DNA of 55,696 nt from an uncultured Collinsella sp. (lineage in GTDB: Bacteria; Actinomycetota; Coriobacteriia; Coriobacteriales; Coriobacteriaceae): assembly GCA_902496845.1 (NCBI GenBank), contig CABVCJ010000004.1, forward strand, positions 1 through 55,696, in the 5' to 3' direction. Position 1 is the stretch's first letter. Every line of letters begins with the position of its first letter. This document shows, piece after piece, positions 8,404 through 16,601 of the stretch. The notes below the pieces were generated by a model, which saw only the letters and a list, made by a program, of their open reading frames with translations, was not told where the DNA came from and searched no databases. The position numbers and the translations under genes are program-made.

Positions 8404-10650
8404 ATGTCCGAGACCATTCAGGACCTCTATACCAGCTTCTCCGAGCAGATGGAGCCCATCCAGGAGGACAGCCGCTACTTCCGCTATCTGTTTGAGATGG
8501 CGCAGGCCTCGGGCACCACGATCGAGCAGCAGCGCGAGGAGCTCGTCAAGGTGGTGGACGAGGAGTGGATCAGCATGATCGAGGACTCGCTCGACGCCAT
8601 CAACACCATCATCGAAAATCCGCGCCGCTTTATCACCACCGAGGAAGAGGTGGTGCCGGTCTCGCTCGCCAAAAAGATCAGCGCCGATAGCGTTCGCCAT
8701 CTGAGCCAGAACACGCAGTTCCTGGCGCCGAGCGACGATGGTGACGTCCACCCCACGCGCATCCTCAACGTCAGTACCGTCGAGACGTACGACCTGTACG
8801 AGAACCGCTTTATCTACCACCTGATTCAGCGCCTGCTGACGTTTGTGGACAAGCGTACCGACGTGATCTTTTGGTCGACGGGCAACGAGATTCGCAACCG
8901 CTTTAAGATGCACAGCAAGATCGACGACGCGTACGAGGAGATTGAGTACAACGTCGAGATGACGGTCAAGAACCGCCAGAGCTTTGCCGAGAACGACGCC
9001 GACAACATGGATGTCTTTATGCGCATCGACCGCGTGCGCCGTCTGGTCATGGCGCTGCGTGGCGCGTCGTTCTGCCAGATCATGAACGGCTGCAGCGCGG
9101 TCCGCAGCCCCATCCAGCGCACCAACCTCATCATGAAGGATCCCAACTACCGCAAGTGCTACCAGCTGTGGCAGTTTATGGAGCGCTACGACAAGGTGGG
9201 CTACAACATCGACGTGCAGCAGCAGGCGCTGGCGTTCGATGACGAGTACATGGTGCAGATGTACACCAACCTCATCAACAACTACACCGTCTTTAAGAGC
9301 CTGACCGACGACGAGCGCAATCTGCAGGAGCTCGAGAGCGTGCACCCCGAGCCGGTGGCGCCCAAGTTTATTAAGGAGATTAAGGAGGTGCAGGTCGATA
9401 GCCCCGACCTGCCCGATGTTGAGGTCCGCCGCGTGTTTGTGGAGGAGGTCACGCAGGCCCAGCTCGATGCCGAGCAGGCGCTGGCTGAGGCCCGCGAGCA
9501 GATTGAGGAGTTGCAGGGGCAGCTCAAGTCCTGGAAGGTGCAGGCGCACGCGCTGACCGACGAGCGCGACGATTTGGTCGACGAGCTGGACGAGGCCAAG
9601 ACGCGTGAGCTGGCATTGACGCAGCGTGCTCAGATGGCCGAGGCCGATGCCGAGGAGCTGCGTGGCTCGCTGGAGGATGTCGAGGCCGGCAAGAAGGCTG
9701 CCGAGGATGCTGCCGTTGAGGCGCGCTCGACCGCGGCGGCCCAGCTTGAGCGGATGCGTGCCGAGGCCGATGCCGAGGTCGCGGCCGCTCGTGCCGACGC
9801 GGACGTCAAGATTGCAGCCGCCGAGCAGGCCGCTGCCACTCAGGTCGCGCAGGTCAAGAGCGAGTCCGCCGCGGCTCTGGCTGCCAAGACGGCGACCGAC
9901 GCTGCCGAGCTGCAGGCCACCAAGGACGCCGCCGCGGCCGAGCTTGCCGGCGTGCGCGAGGCTTCTGCCAAGGAGGTGGCCGAGCTGCATGCCAAGCTGG
10001 ACGCCGCCCAGCTGCAGATCGAGGAAGTGCAGCTGACGGCCGAGCGCGATGCCCGTGCCGCGGCCGAGGCGGCCGACGCCGCTGCTGCTGTGGCGGAGCA
10101 GAAGCTTGCCGACACCGTCGCCGCGGCCGAGGAGAAGGTCTCCGCCGCCCAGCAGGCAGCCGATGCCGCGATTGATGCCGCCCGCACGGCCGCCGATTCT
10201 GCCGTCGAGCAGGCTGCGGCGGACGCCAGCGAGAAGGTCGCCGCAGCCGCTGCCGAGCGCGATGCTGCCACGCGCGCCGCCGAGGAGGCCCGTGCCGACG
10301 CGGACGCGCGTATTGCCGCGGCCGAGCTCGAGGCAGGGGAGCGCATTGAGCAGGAAGTTGCTGCCGTCAAGGCCGCGCACGAGCGCGAGCTCGAGGCCGC
10401 CCGCGCCGAGATGCAGCAGCGCTTGGACTCGTTGGCGCACGAGCTGGAGCAGGCCGAGCGCGATCGCGCCCGTGCCGAGCGCCGTGCCGAGGGCAACAGT
10501 CTGTCGCGCTATCTGCTGGCTCGTCTGCGCGGCGAGGCTGGCGAGGGCGTGGTCGCTGCGCCTGACGAGGATAGCGCTTCTGCGGCGGATGTCACCGAGG
10601 CCGAGGTCGCTGCCGACCCCGAGACTTCCGCAAAGGACGCCGACAAGTGA
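8404..10650 (+). CDS. DUF2357-like protein with long Ala/Glu-rich coiled coil
   Basis: A 748-residue protein. Residues 1-310 resemble DUF2357 proteins, partners of McrB-like ATPases; the clearest motif is ETYDLYENRFIYHL near residue 125, followed by a helix-rich region. From about residue 345 to 700 the sequence is an almost unbroken heptad-like coiled coil dominated by Ala, Glu, Arg and Asp. The tail is acidic. Many DUF2357 proteins end in a PD-(D/E)XK nuclease, but none is visible here. ATG 8404 follows TGGAGT, and the stop overlaps the next start (ATGA). Its high GC coding leaves a very long open antisense frame that is an artefact. The function is unknown; with the ATPase it probably forms a membrane-linked complex. 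Confidence 0.65.
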   Translation: MSETIQDLYTSFSEQMEPIQEDSRYFRYLFEMAQASGTTIEQQREELVKVVDEEWISMIEDSLDAINTIIENPRRFITTEEEVVPVSLAKKISADSVRHLSQNTQFLAPSDDGDVHPTRILNVSTVETYDLYENRFIYHLIQRLLTFVDKRTDVIFWSTGNEIRNRFKMHSKIDDAYEEIEYNVEMTVKNRQSFAENDADNMDVFMRIDRVRRLVMALRGASFCQIMNGCSAVRSPIQRTNLIMKDPNYRKCYQLWQFMERYDKVGYNIDVQQQALAFDDEYMVQMYTNLINNYTVFKSLTDDERNLQELESVHPEPVAPKFIKEIKEVQVDSPDLPDVEVRRVFVEEVTQAQLDAEQALAEAREQIEELQGQLKSWKVQAHALTDERDDLVDELDEAKTRELALTQRAQMAEADAEELRGSLEDVEAGKKAAEDAAVEARSTAAAQLERMRAEADAEVAAARADADVKIAAAEQAAATQVAQVKSESAAALAAKTATDAAELQATKDAAAAELAGVREASAKEVAELHAKLDAAQLQIEEVQLTAERDARAAAEAADAAAAVAEQKLADTVAAAEEKVSAAQQAADAAIDAARTAADSAVEQAAADASEKVAAAAAERDAATRAAEEARADADARIAAAELEAGERIEQEVAAVKAAHERELEAARAEMQQRLDSLAHELEQAERDRARAERRAEGNSLSRYLLARLRGEAGEGVVAAPDEDSASAADVTEAEVAADPETSAKDADK

Positions 10651-11354
10651 TGAAGCACGTGCTTCGCGTGATCAACGTGCTGGCGACCGTGGTGATCATC
10701 GTCGCCTTTGTGGTGCTGCTGCGCACGGTGTTCACGCCCGCCGGTGAGATTCCCACCATCATGGGCTACGGCTTTATGCGCACGCTGACCGGCTCGATGG
10801 AGCCGGCGATTCCCGTGCATTCGTTTATCGTCGTCGATACCGACAACAGCCAGGTCTACCAGGAGGGCGATATCATCACCTTCCATTCGTCAGATGACGC
10901 GCTGGAGGGTTCGCTCAACACGCATCGCATCGTATCCGTGGAGGCCGCATCCGACGGCTCGCCGGTCTACCACACCAAGGGCGACGCCAATCCGGTCGAG
11001 GACGCCGCGCCCGTGCCCGCCGCCGATGTGGTGGGCCGCGTAATCTTTGTCTCGGTAGGCCTGGGCGTGGTGGTCTCGTTGCTCACCAACCCGCTGCTGT
11101 TCTTCCCGCTTATCGTGGTGCCGCTGATCGTGCTGCTGGTGCTCGAGATTCGCCATATGGTCAAAACCACGCAAGAGGTGGCGCGCGCCGAGGACGAGGC
11201 CGCCCTGCGCGCAGCCGTGGAGCAGATTCGCGAAAAACGTCGCCGCGAGCAGGAAGGCCAGGACAGCGTCAAGGAGCAGAGCGACGGTGACCATACCGAT
11301 GAAAGTGCGGAAGCCGCCCCCGGCGCCCTAGACGATTCCAACCACTCGGCATAG
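10647..11354 (+). CDS. Second signal peptidase I, SipW/ER type
   Basis: A 235-residue membrane protease and the second of its class in this operon. The catalytic serine is in LTGSMEPA (Ser50), the histidine in NTHRIVSV (His93) and the aspartate in TKGDANP (Asp113). There is an N-terminal membrane segment and a C-terminal pair of hydrophobic segments (about residues 130-170), then a charged tail with REKRRREQEG. It overlaps the DUF2357-like gene by 4 nt and ends the operon. Two enzymes could split the work among the four substrates, or one may act in a later step. It is clearly divergent from the first copy and not a recent tandem duplicate. Confidence 0.88.
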   Translation: MMKHVLRVINVLATVVIIVAFVVLLRTVFTPAGEIPTIMGYGFMRTLTGSMEPAIPVHSFIVVDTDNSQVYQEGDIITFHSSDDALEGSLNTHRIVSVEAASDGSPVYHTKGDANPVEDAAPVPAADVVGRVIFVSVGLGVVVSLLTNPLLFFPLIVVPLIVLLVLEIRHMVKTTQEVARAEDEAALRAAVEQIREKRRREQEGQDSVKEQSDGDHTDESAEAAPGALDDSNHSA

Positions 11355-11479
11355 CGCGTCTGTGCCTTTCGTCCCTGCAATTTGGATGCTCATAGATGTT
11401 CCGAATCGTCTGCTTTTTCATGCCGATATTCGTGCTACAGTTTGAGCGCTTTGTTGCCAATTGATTTCGGGGGAGTGGA

Positions 11480-12502
11480 ATGGAGCAGGAGCGCACAGCT
11501 CAGCGTGCACGCAAAAAGACTTCGGTACCGATGACGGCGGCGTCCGATTTTGTCGTGCCCGAGGGAACTGACGAGCTCAGCCGCAACACCCGTCGCGCCT
11601 GGCGCGACCGCCTCAACGACGCCCAGACGCGCAAGATGATCACGGGCGTTTTAGCCACGCTGGTGGGCGGTTCGTTTTGGGGTTTCTCGGGTACCAGCGC
11701 GAGTTTTTTGTTCGATACCTACCATGTCGATACGCTGTGGCTTATGAGCATACGGCAGATTCTCGCCGGCCTGCTCTTTATGGTTGTGGTTGTCACGCGC
11801 GACCGCGCACGTCTGGTCAAGCTTTGGACGACGCCCGCTGATCGTAAGCAGCTGCTGCTCTTTACCGCTTTTGGCCTGCTCTTTAACCAGTTTTGTTATC
11901 TTTCGGCCGTGCGCCTGACCAATGCCGGAACCGCGACGGTGCTCCAGTGCCTGCAGCTGGTCATCATTATGGGCTACACCTGCGTGATCGACCATCGCAT
12001 GCCTCGCGTGCGTGAGGCCGTTGGCATTGGGTTGGCCTTGGGCGGCACCTTTTTAATCGCTACCGGCGGCGACCCGACCAGTCTGAGCATATCGCCGCTT
12101 GGCCTGGTCGCAGGCCTTATGTGTGCGGTTAGCGCCGCCTGTATGGCGGTGATTCCCGCCAAGATCCTGTCCGAATACGGCAGCCCTATTGTTACGGGCT
12201 CGGCTATGCTTACAGCGGGTGTCGTTTCGAGCGTCTTTGTACAGCCGTGGGCTCATATGCCGGCCCTCGATACTGCTGCCGTCGAAGCGCTCGCGGTGTT
12301 TGTGATCGTGGGCTCTTTCCTGGCGTATATGCTCTATATGCAGGGCGTCAAGGATATTGGCTCCGTACGTGCGAGTCTCATCGGAACTGTGGAGCCGGTC
12401 TCGGCAACCATTACCAGCGCCGTTATGCTGGGCACGGTGTTTTTGCCGACCGACTTGATTGGCTTTGCCATGATCATCGTGATGATGTTCCTGACGGTAT
12501 AG
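11480..12502 (+). CDS. EamA/DMT-family transporter
   Basis: A 340-residue integral membrane protein with about ten hydrophobic segments in two homologous halves, typical of the drug/metabolite transporter superfamily. Recognisable pieces are GGSFWGFSGTSASFLFDTY at the first segment and VRASLIGTVEPVSATITS near the end, the usual EamA second-repeat signature. A hydrophilic N-terminal tail of about 50 residues precedes the first segment. ATG 11480 follows GGGGGAG. It is transcribed in the same direction as the export operon but 125 bases downstream with its own ribosome-binding site, so it is probably separate. The substrate cannot be deduced. Confidence 0.88.
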   Translation: MEQERTAQRARKKTSVPMTAASDFVVPEGTDELSRNTRRAWRDRLNDAQTRKMITGVLATLVGGSFWGFSGTSASFLFDTYHVDTLWLMSIRQILAGLLFMVVVVTRDRARLVKLWTTPADRKQLLLFTAFGLLFNQFCYLSAVRLTNAGTATVLQCLQLVIIMGYTCVIDHRMPRVREAVGIGLALGGTFLIATGGDPTSLSISPLGLVAGLMCAVSAACMAVIPAKILSEYGSPIVTGSAMLTAGVVSSVFVQPWAHMPALDTAAVEALAVFVIVGSFLAYMLYMQGVKDIGSVRASLIGTVEPVSATITSAVMLGTVFLPTDLIGFAMIIVMMFLTV

Positions 12503-12641
12503 CTTACGCCGCTGCCTAGACGGACACGGCGTTGCACCACAATTCCGCGAATTGATGCCTGCATCTGGAGTTTAACTGACGATGCCAAATATGTCATAAA
12601 CTAATAGCGTTATTGACTTTTAGTATTGCGAGGACTCCTCT

Positions 12642-14981
12642 ATGGCTGGTAACCACTTTAAGAACGGCGACGGCGAGCGCTCTGCAGTTCCGCCACGTTC
12701 AAATGGGACTGGAAACGCTGGCGTACCGAGTGGATCCAGCCAAAACGGTGCTGGCAACCGTACGTCTCCGGGCGAAACGGCGATGTTTGCCGCTCTGTAC
12801 GAACAGTCTCAAAAGGCAAAACAGGCTGGTCGCGTAGGCAGGCAGGCATTTCCGGGCGGGTCGGGCTCTGCGGCTTCGTCGGCCGGGGTCCGTCCGGCGC
12901 CAACGGGCGGTGCAAATGTCGCCGGCTCCACTGGCCCCGCTAACAACGCTCATCGCGCCCACAACGCCAGCCCCATCAACTCTGCCAATCCCGCCAATAG
13001 TGCTTCTTCTGCTGAAGACGCAGGGCTTACGGGTAACCTAGGCACTATCTATACGGGCGCTTCCGAAACCGGCACGTTTGCCCGTCTCAATGACGACGGT
13101 GCCGAGTTTAAGGGCTCGGGCTCTAAAGAAGATTATTACGATTTTGGCTTGAACTACGGCGGTGATTCCTCGACGAGCCCGACCTCGAACGGCCTGGTTC
13201 GCCATCGCCATCGCAAGGGCGAGCGCAAGAAGCGTCGCGTTGCAGCCGTTGTCGCTGCCATCGTCGCGGTGGTTCTTGTCGCTTTTGGCGTGAGTGGCTT
13301 CATGCTGTTTAACTCGGCAAAAACCGTGAAGAGCCAGGCAAAGGAAACTGTCGAGATCGTCGGCGGCCTTAAGGACAAGGTCACGTCGGGCGATTTTTCG
13401 ACCCTGCCCGATGATGCGAAAAAGATCGACGAGCTCTGCAGCAGCATGAAGAAGGAGACCTCGAGTCCGGTGTGGACGATGGCTTCGTTCATTCCGGTGT
13501 ACGGCGGCGATATTAACGCCGCCCGCACCATGGTCGACGCTCTGTCCGATGTTTCGAGCGGCGCACTGGTCCCCATGGCCGATAATCTCGCTCAGGCAAC
13601 GCCCGGCAAGCTGTTCCAGGATGGGACAATCAACGTGTCCGCGCTGCAAGCGGTCGCCGATTCGCTCTCCGATAGCTCGAAGGCGTTCAAGAGCGCCAAC
13701 AAAAAGGTGCAGGGTATTGGCGATACACATATCGCCCAGGTGACCGAGCTGGTCGATAAGGCAAAGGACGGCTTTGCCACCCTGAACGGTGTAGTCGACG
13801 CGGCAGGGAAGGTCGCTCCCGTTCTGCCCCAGATGCTTGGCGCCAACGGCCAGACGCGCAACTATCTTGTGTATGCCATGAACAACGTCGAGATTCGTGC
13901 TTGCGGCGGTTTTGGTGGTTCGCAAGGTTTGATTTCAGTCACCGATGGCCAGATGTCGATCGGTGACTTTGTTCCATGTATTGCGCTCAGCAAAGACGAG
14001 GCGGTTGAGAGCGTCGACGAAGAGGACGAGGCACTGTTTGGTGACCACAGCAACCTGTACAACTCTGGTAACGCGTATTCGCCCGATTGGCCCCGCAACT
14101 CGCAGCGTGTTGCCGCGCTGTGGAAGTCCCAGTATGGGCAGGACGTTGATGGCGTCGTCGGCATCGATCCGGTGTTCTTGCAGTACCTGCTGGGCCTTGT
14201 CGGTAATGTCTCGCTGCCCGATGGTACGGTCGTCGACGGTACCAACGCGGCGAAAGTTCTCATGCATGATGTGTATTGGAACTATCCGGTCGAAGAATCG
14301 GACGGCATCTTTGCATCTGTTGCCAGCGCCGCCTTCGACAAGATTCTCGGTGGCATCGGTGACGTCGACGTTACGAAGCTTGTCGGTGCATTCGAGCGCG
14401 GTGCCGAAGAGGGCCGTCTGATTGCTTGGATGAGAAACGATGATGAGCAGAATGCCATCAAAGAGACGGGCATTGACGCTTCGCTGCCCGATCCGGATGA
14501 TCCGGGTGCCGATCCCGTTGCCGGCGTTTACTTTAACAACCTGAGCTTCTCCAAGCTCGACTGGTATCTGAACGCCGACACGCAGATTGGCCAGGGCGTG
14601 AAGAACGGCGACGGCACGTGCTCCTATCGCATCACCGTTACCCTGACGAACATCATGACGCAGGAGGAGGCTGGCAAGCTGCCCGACTACGTTGCGGCGA
14701 GCGCACCCGGTGCCGCGCGTGACGACGAACGCCTGAATGTCTCAGTGTTTGCCCCGACGGGCGGCAACATCAGTGACCTTACGGTTGAGGGCACCCAGTT
14801 TGGTCTTGGCGCCGCTACGTGGCATGGAATCCCCTTCTATTCGGGCACCGTTGACCTGCATGCTGGCGAGACGACGACGATCACGTATACGCTGACCACG
14901 TCGGCCGAGGCGGGGGACAAGCCGCTTACGCTGCGTCAGACTCCTACATGCCAGGCGGCTCGCGACAGCGCGTCGGCGTAG
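12642..14981 (+). CDS. DUF4012 domain membrane protein
   Basis: A 779-residue protein. The first ~195 residues are disordered, rich in Ala, Asn, Gly and Ser (for example NANSANPANSASSA-like tracts), and probably cytoplasmic. One membrane helix follows a KKRR stop-transfer cluster (about residues 199-222). The outer part carries the DUF4012 hallmark: NNVEIRACGGFGGSQG after LPQMLGANGQTRNYLVYAM. DUF4012 proteins are found near polysaccharide and cell-envelope genes in Gram-positives, but the activity is undetermined. The start follows GAGG at 12630. A terminator hairpin closes the gene before glmM. The 140-base upstream gap is AT-rich compared with its surroundings and probably holds the promoter. 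Confidence 0.85.
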   Translation: MAGNHFKNGDGERSAVPPRSNGTGNAGVPSGSSQNGAGNRTSPGETAMFAALYEQSQKAKQAGRVGRQAFPGGSGSAASSAGVRPAPTGGANVAGSTGPANNAHRAHNASPINSANPANSASSAEDAGLTGNLGTIYTGASETGTFARLNDDGAEFKGSGSKEDYYDFGLNYGGDSSTSPTSNGLVRHRHRKGERKKRRVAAVVAAIVAVVLVAFGVSGFMLFNSAKTVKSQAKETVEIVGGLKDKVTSGDFSTLPDDAKKIDELCSSMKKETSSPVWTMASFIPVYGGDINAARTMVDALSDVSSGALVPMADNLAQATPGKLFQDGTINVSALQAVADSLSDSSKAFKSANKKVQGIGDTHIAQVTELVDKAKDGFATLNGVVDAAGKVAPVLPQMLGANGQTRNYLVYAMNNVEIRACGGFGGSQGLISVTDGQMSIGDFVPCIALSKDEAVESVDEEDEALFGDHSNLYNSGNAYSPDWPRNSQRVAALWKSQYGQDVDGVVGIDPVFLQYLLGLVGNVSLPDGTVVDGTNAAKVLMHDVYWNYPVEESDGIFASVASAAFDKILGGIGDVDVTKLVGAFERGAEEGRLIAWMRNDDEQNAIKETGIDASLPDPDDPGADPVAGVYFNNLSFSKLDWYLNADTQIGQGVKNGDGTCSYRITVTLTNIMTQEEAGKLPDYVAASAPGAARDDERLNVSVFAPTGGNISDLTVEGTQFGLGAATWHGIPFYSGTVDLHAGETTTITYTLTTSAEAGDKPLTLRQTPTCQAARDSASA

Positions 14982-15018
14982 GGTTTTTCTGGTAGCGCAG
15001 ATAATCGAGTACCATTTT

Positions 15019-15051
15019 GGGGCGGACGGGCAATCTGTTCGCCCCTATTTT
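15019..15051 (+). terminator. Terminator between DUF4012 gene and glmM
   Basis: GGGGCGGAC (15019-15027) pairs with GTTCGCCCC (15037-15045) with one G-U pair, followed by TATTTT. The AAGGAG ribosome-binding site of glmM begins three bases later. Confidence 0.7.
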
Positions 15052-15064
15052 GTAAGGAGAGCGC

Positions 15065-16396
15065 ATGAAGTACTTTGGCACCGACGGCTTTCGCGGCGAG
15101 GCCAACGTTGGGCTGACGGTAGAGCACGCTTATAAGATCGGCCGCTTTGTGGGCTGGTATTACGGCGCCAACCGCGGGACCAAAGCACGCGTGATCGTGG
15201 GCAAGGACACGCGTCGCTCGAGCTATATGTTCGAGGCGGCGCTGGTGAGCGGCTTGGTCGCGAGCGGTGCGGACGCCTATATGCTGCACGTGATCCCGAC
15301 GCCGGGCGTGGCGCATCAGACCGTTGAGGGCTGCTTCGATTGCGGCATCATGATCAGTGCGAGCCACAACCCGTTTTGCGATAACGGCATTAAGCTCGTC
15401 AACAGCGACGGCTTTAAGATGGACGAGGACGTGTTGGAGCTCATCGAGGACTATATCGATGGCAAGAGCGAGGTGCCGCTGGCTACGGGCAACCACATCG
15501 GTGCCACGGTCGACTACATGCAGGGCCGCAACCGCTACATCGCCTCGCTCATCGCTAGCGCGAACTTTTCGCTGCAGGGCGTCAAGATCGGTCTCGACTG
15601 CGCCAACGGCTCGGCATCCTCGGTGGCCAAGCCGGTGTTCGACGCGCTGGGTGCCGATGTGCGCGTGATTAACGCCGCGCCCGATGGCTTTAACATTAAC
15701 GTCGACTGCGGCTCCACGCATATGGAGCGCCTGCAGCGCCACGTGGTGGAGCAGGGCCTGGACGTGGGCTTTGCCTACGACGGCGATGCCGACCGCTGCC
15801 TGGCCGTGGACGAGCGCGGCCGCGTGGTCGACGGCGACCAGATCCTGTACGTGTGCGGCGTGTACCTGAACAAGCACGGGCGCCTCTCGGGCGGTACCGT
15901 GGTGCCGACGATCGCCAGCAACTTTGGCCTGGTCAAGTCGCTGGAGCTTGCCGGCCTGAGCGCCGTGACCAGCGGCGTGGGCGACCGTCACGTGTATGCA
16001 AAGATGCGCGAGGGCGGCTACAGCCTGGGTGGAGAGCAGACGGGCCACACGATCTTTGGCGATATCGAGCGCACGGGCGACGGCATTATGACCTCGCTGC
16101 GTGTGATGGAAGTGATTCGTGCCGAGCGCGAGACGCTCTCGCAGCTCACGGCTCCGTGCAAACTGCTGCCGCAGGCGCAGGTTGCCGTGCGCGTGGCGGA
16201 TAAAGACGCCGCACTGGACAACATGGGCGTGCAGGCCGCCATCGCCGAGGCCGAGGCATCGCTGGCGGGCGAGGGCCGCGTACTGGTGCGCAAGAGCGGA
16301 ACCGAGTCGGTGATTCGCGTTTTGGCCGAAGCCCCCGACCAAGCCGCCGCCGACACCGCCATGAAGCGCATTGCCAGCGCACTGGAAGCTCTATAG
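15065..16396 (+). CDS. glmM: Phosphoglucosamine mutase
   Basis: A 443-residue enzyme converting glucosamine-6-phosphate to glucosamine-1-phosphate in UDP-GlcNAc and peptidoglycan synthesis. The N-terminus KYFGTDGFRGEANV is the family signature. The phosphorylated serine lies in ISASHNPFCDNGIKL, the magnesium loop is DGDADRC, the sugar-binding loop is GEQTGH, and the phosphate-binding loop is RKSGTESVIRV near the C-terminus. Length and domain order are normal. ATG 15065 follows AAGGAG with ideal spacing. It is probably a single-gene unit between two terminators. Confidence 0.96.
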   Translation: MKYFGTDGFRGEANVGLTVEHAYKIGRFVGWYYGANRGTKARVIVGKDTRRSSYMFEAALVSGLVASGADAYMLHVIPTPGVAHQTVEGCFDCGIMISASHNPFCDNGIKLVNSDGFKMDEDVLELIEDYIDGKSEVPLATGNHIGATVDYMQGRNRYIASLIASANFSLQGVKIGLDCANGSASSVAKPVFDALGADVRVINAAPDGFNINVDCGSTHMERLQRHVVEQGLDVGFAYDGDADRCLAVDERGRVVDGDQILYVCGVYLNKHGRLSGGTVVPTIASNFGLVKSLELAGLSAVTSGVGDRHVYAKMREGGYSLGGEQTGHTIFGDIERTGDGIMTSLRVMEVIRAERETLSQLTAPCKLLPQAQVAVRVADKDAALDNMGVQAAIAEAEASLAGEGRVLVRKSGTESVIRVLAEAPDQAAADTAMKRIASALEAL

Positions 16397-16506
16397 TTAC
16401 GCGGTTTTACCAAACCGCGTAACTGCTCGACGCTGCAAACGGCCCCAAGCGGCAATCTGACGTTCAATTTCAAGGGCGCGACCAGAAGGTCAGCGCCCTT
16501 TCATTT
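16395..16506 (+). terminator. Two hairpins downstream of glmM
   Basis: The first hairpin is a perfect 13-bp stem (16395-16407 with 16412-16424) without a U-run. The second (16472-16500) has stem AAGGGCGC plus GACC around an AGAA loop and is followed by TTTCATTT, so it is the likelier terminator. Together they separate glmM from the convergent M32 peptidase gene. Confidence 0.65.
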
Positions 16507-16601
16507 CACGTCACCTTGCTCGCTTGAGGCCGTTTTCGCTGACGTTGCCAAAACATCGGCGTCAACATGGTTGGCGATGGCGATGGCGTGCTGGTCAATC
16601 C

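Noticed and set aside
6490..10440. Very long open frame on the minus strand across the ATPase and coiled-coil genes
   Set aside because: It is an antisense shadow of GC-rich, Ala/Glu-biased coding; the sense frames carry clear AAA+ motifs and the antisense product is low-complexity Leu/Gly/His.
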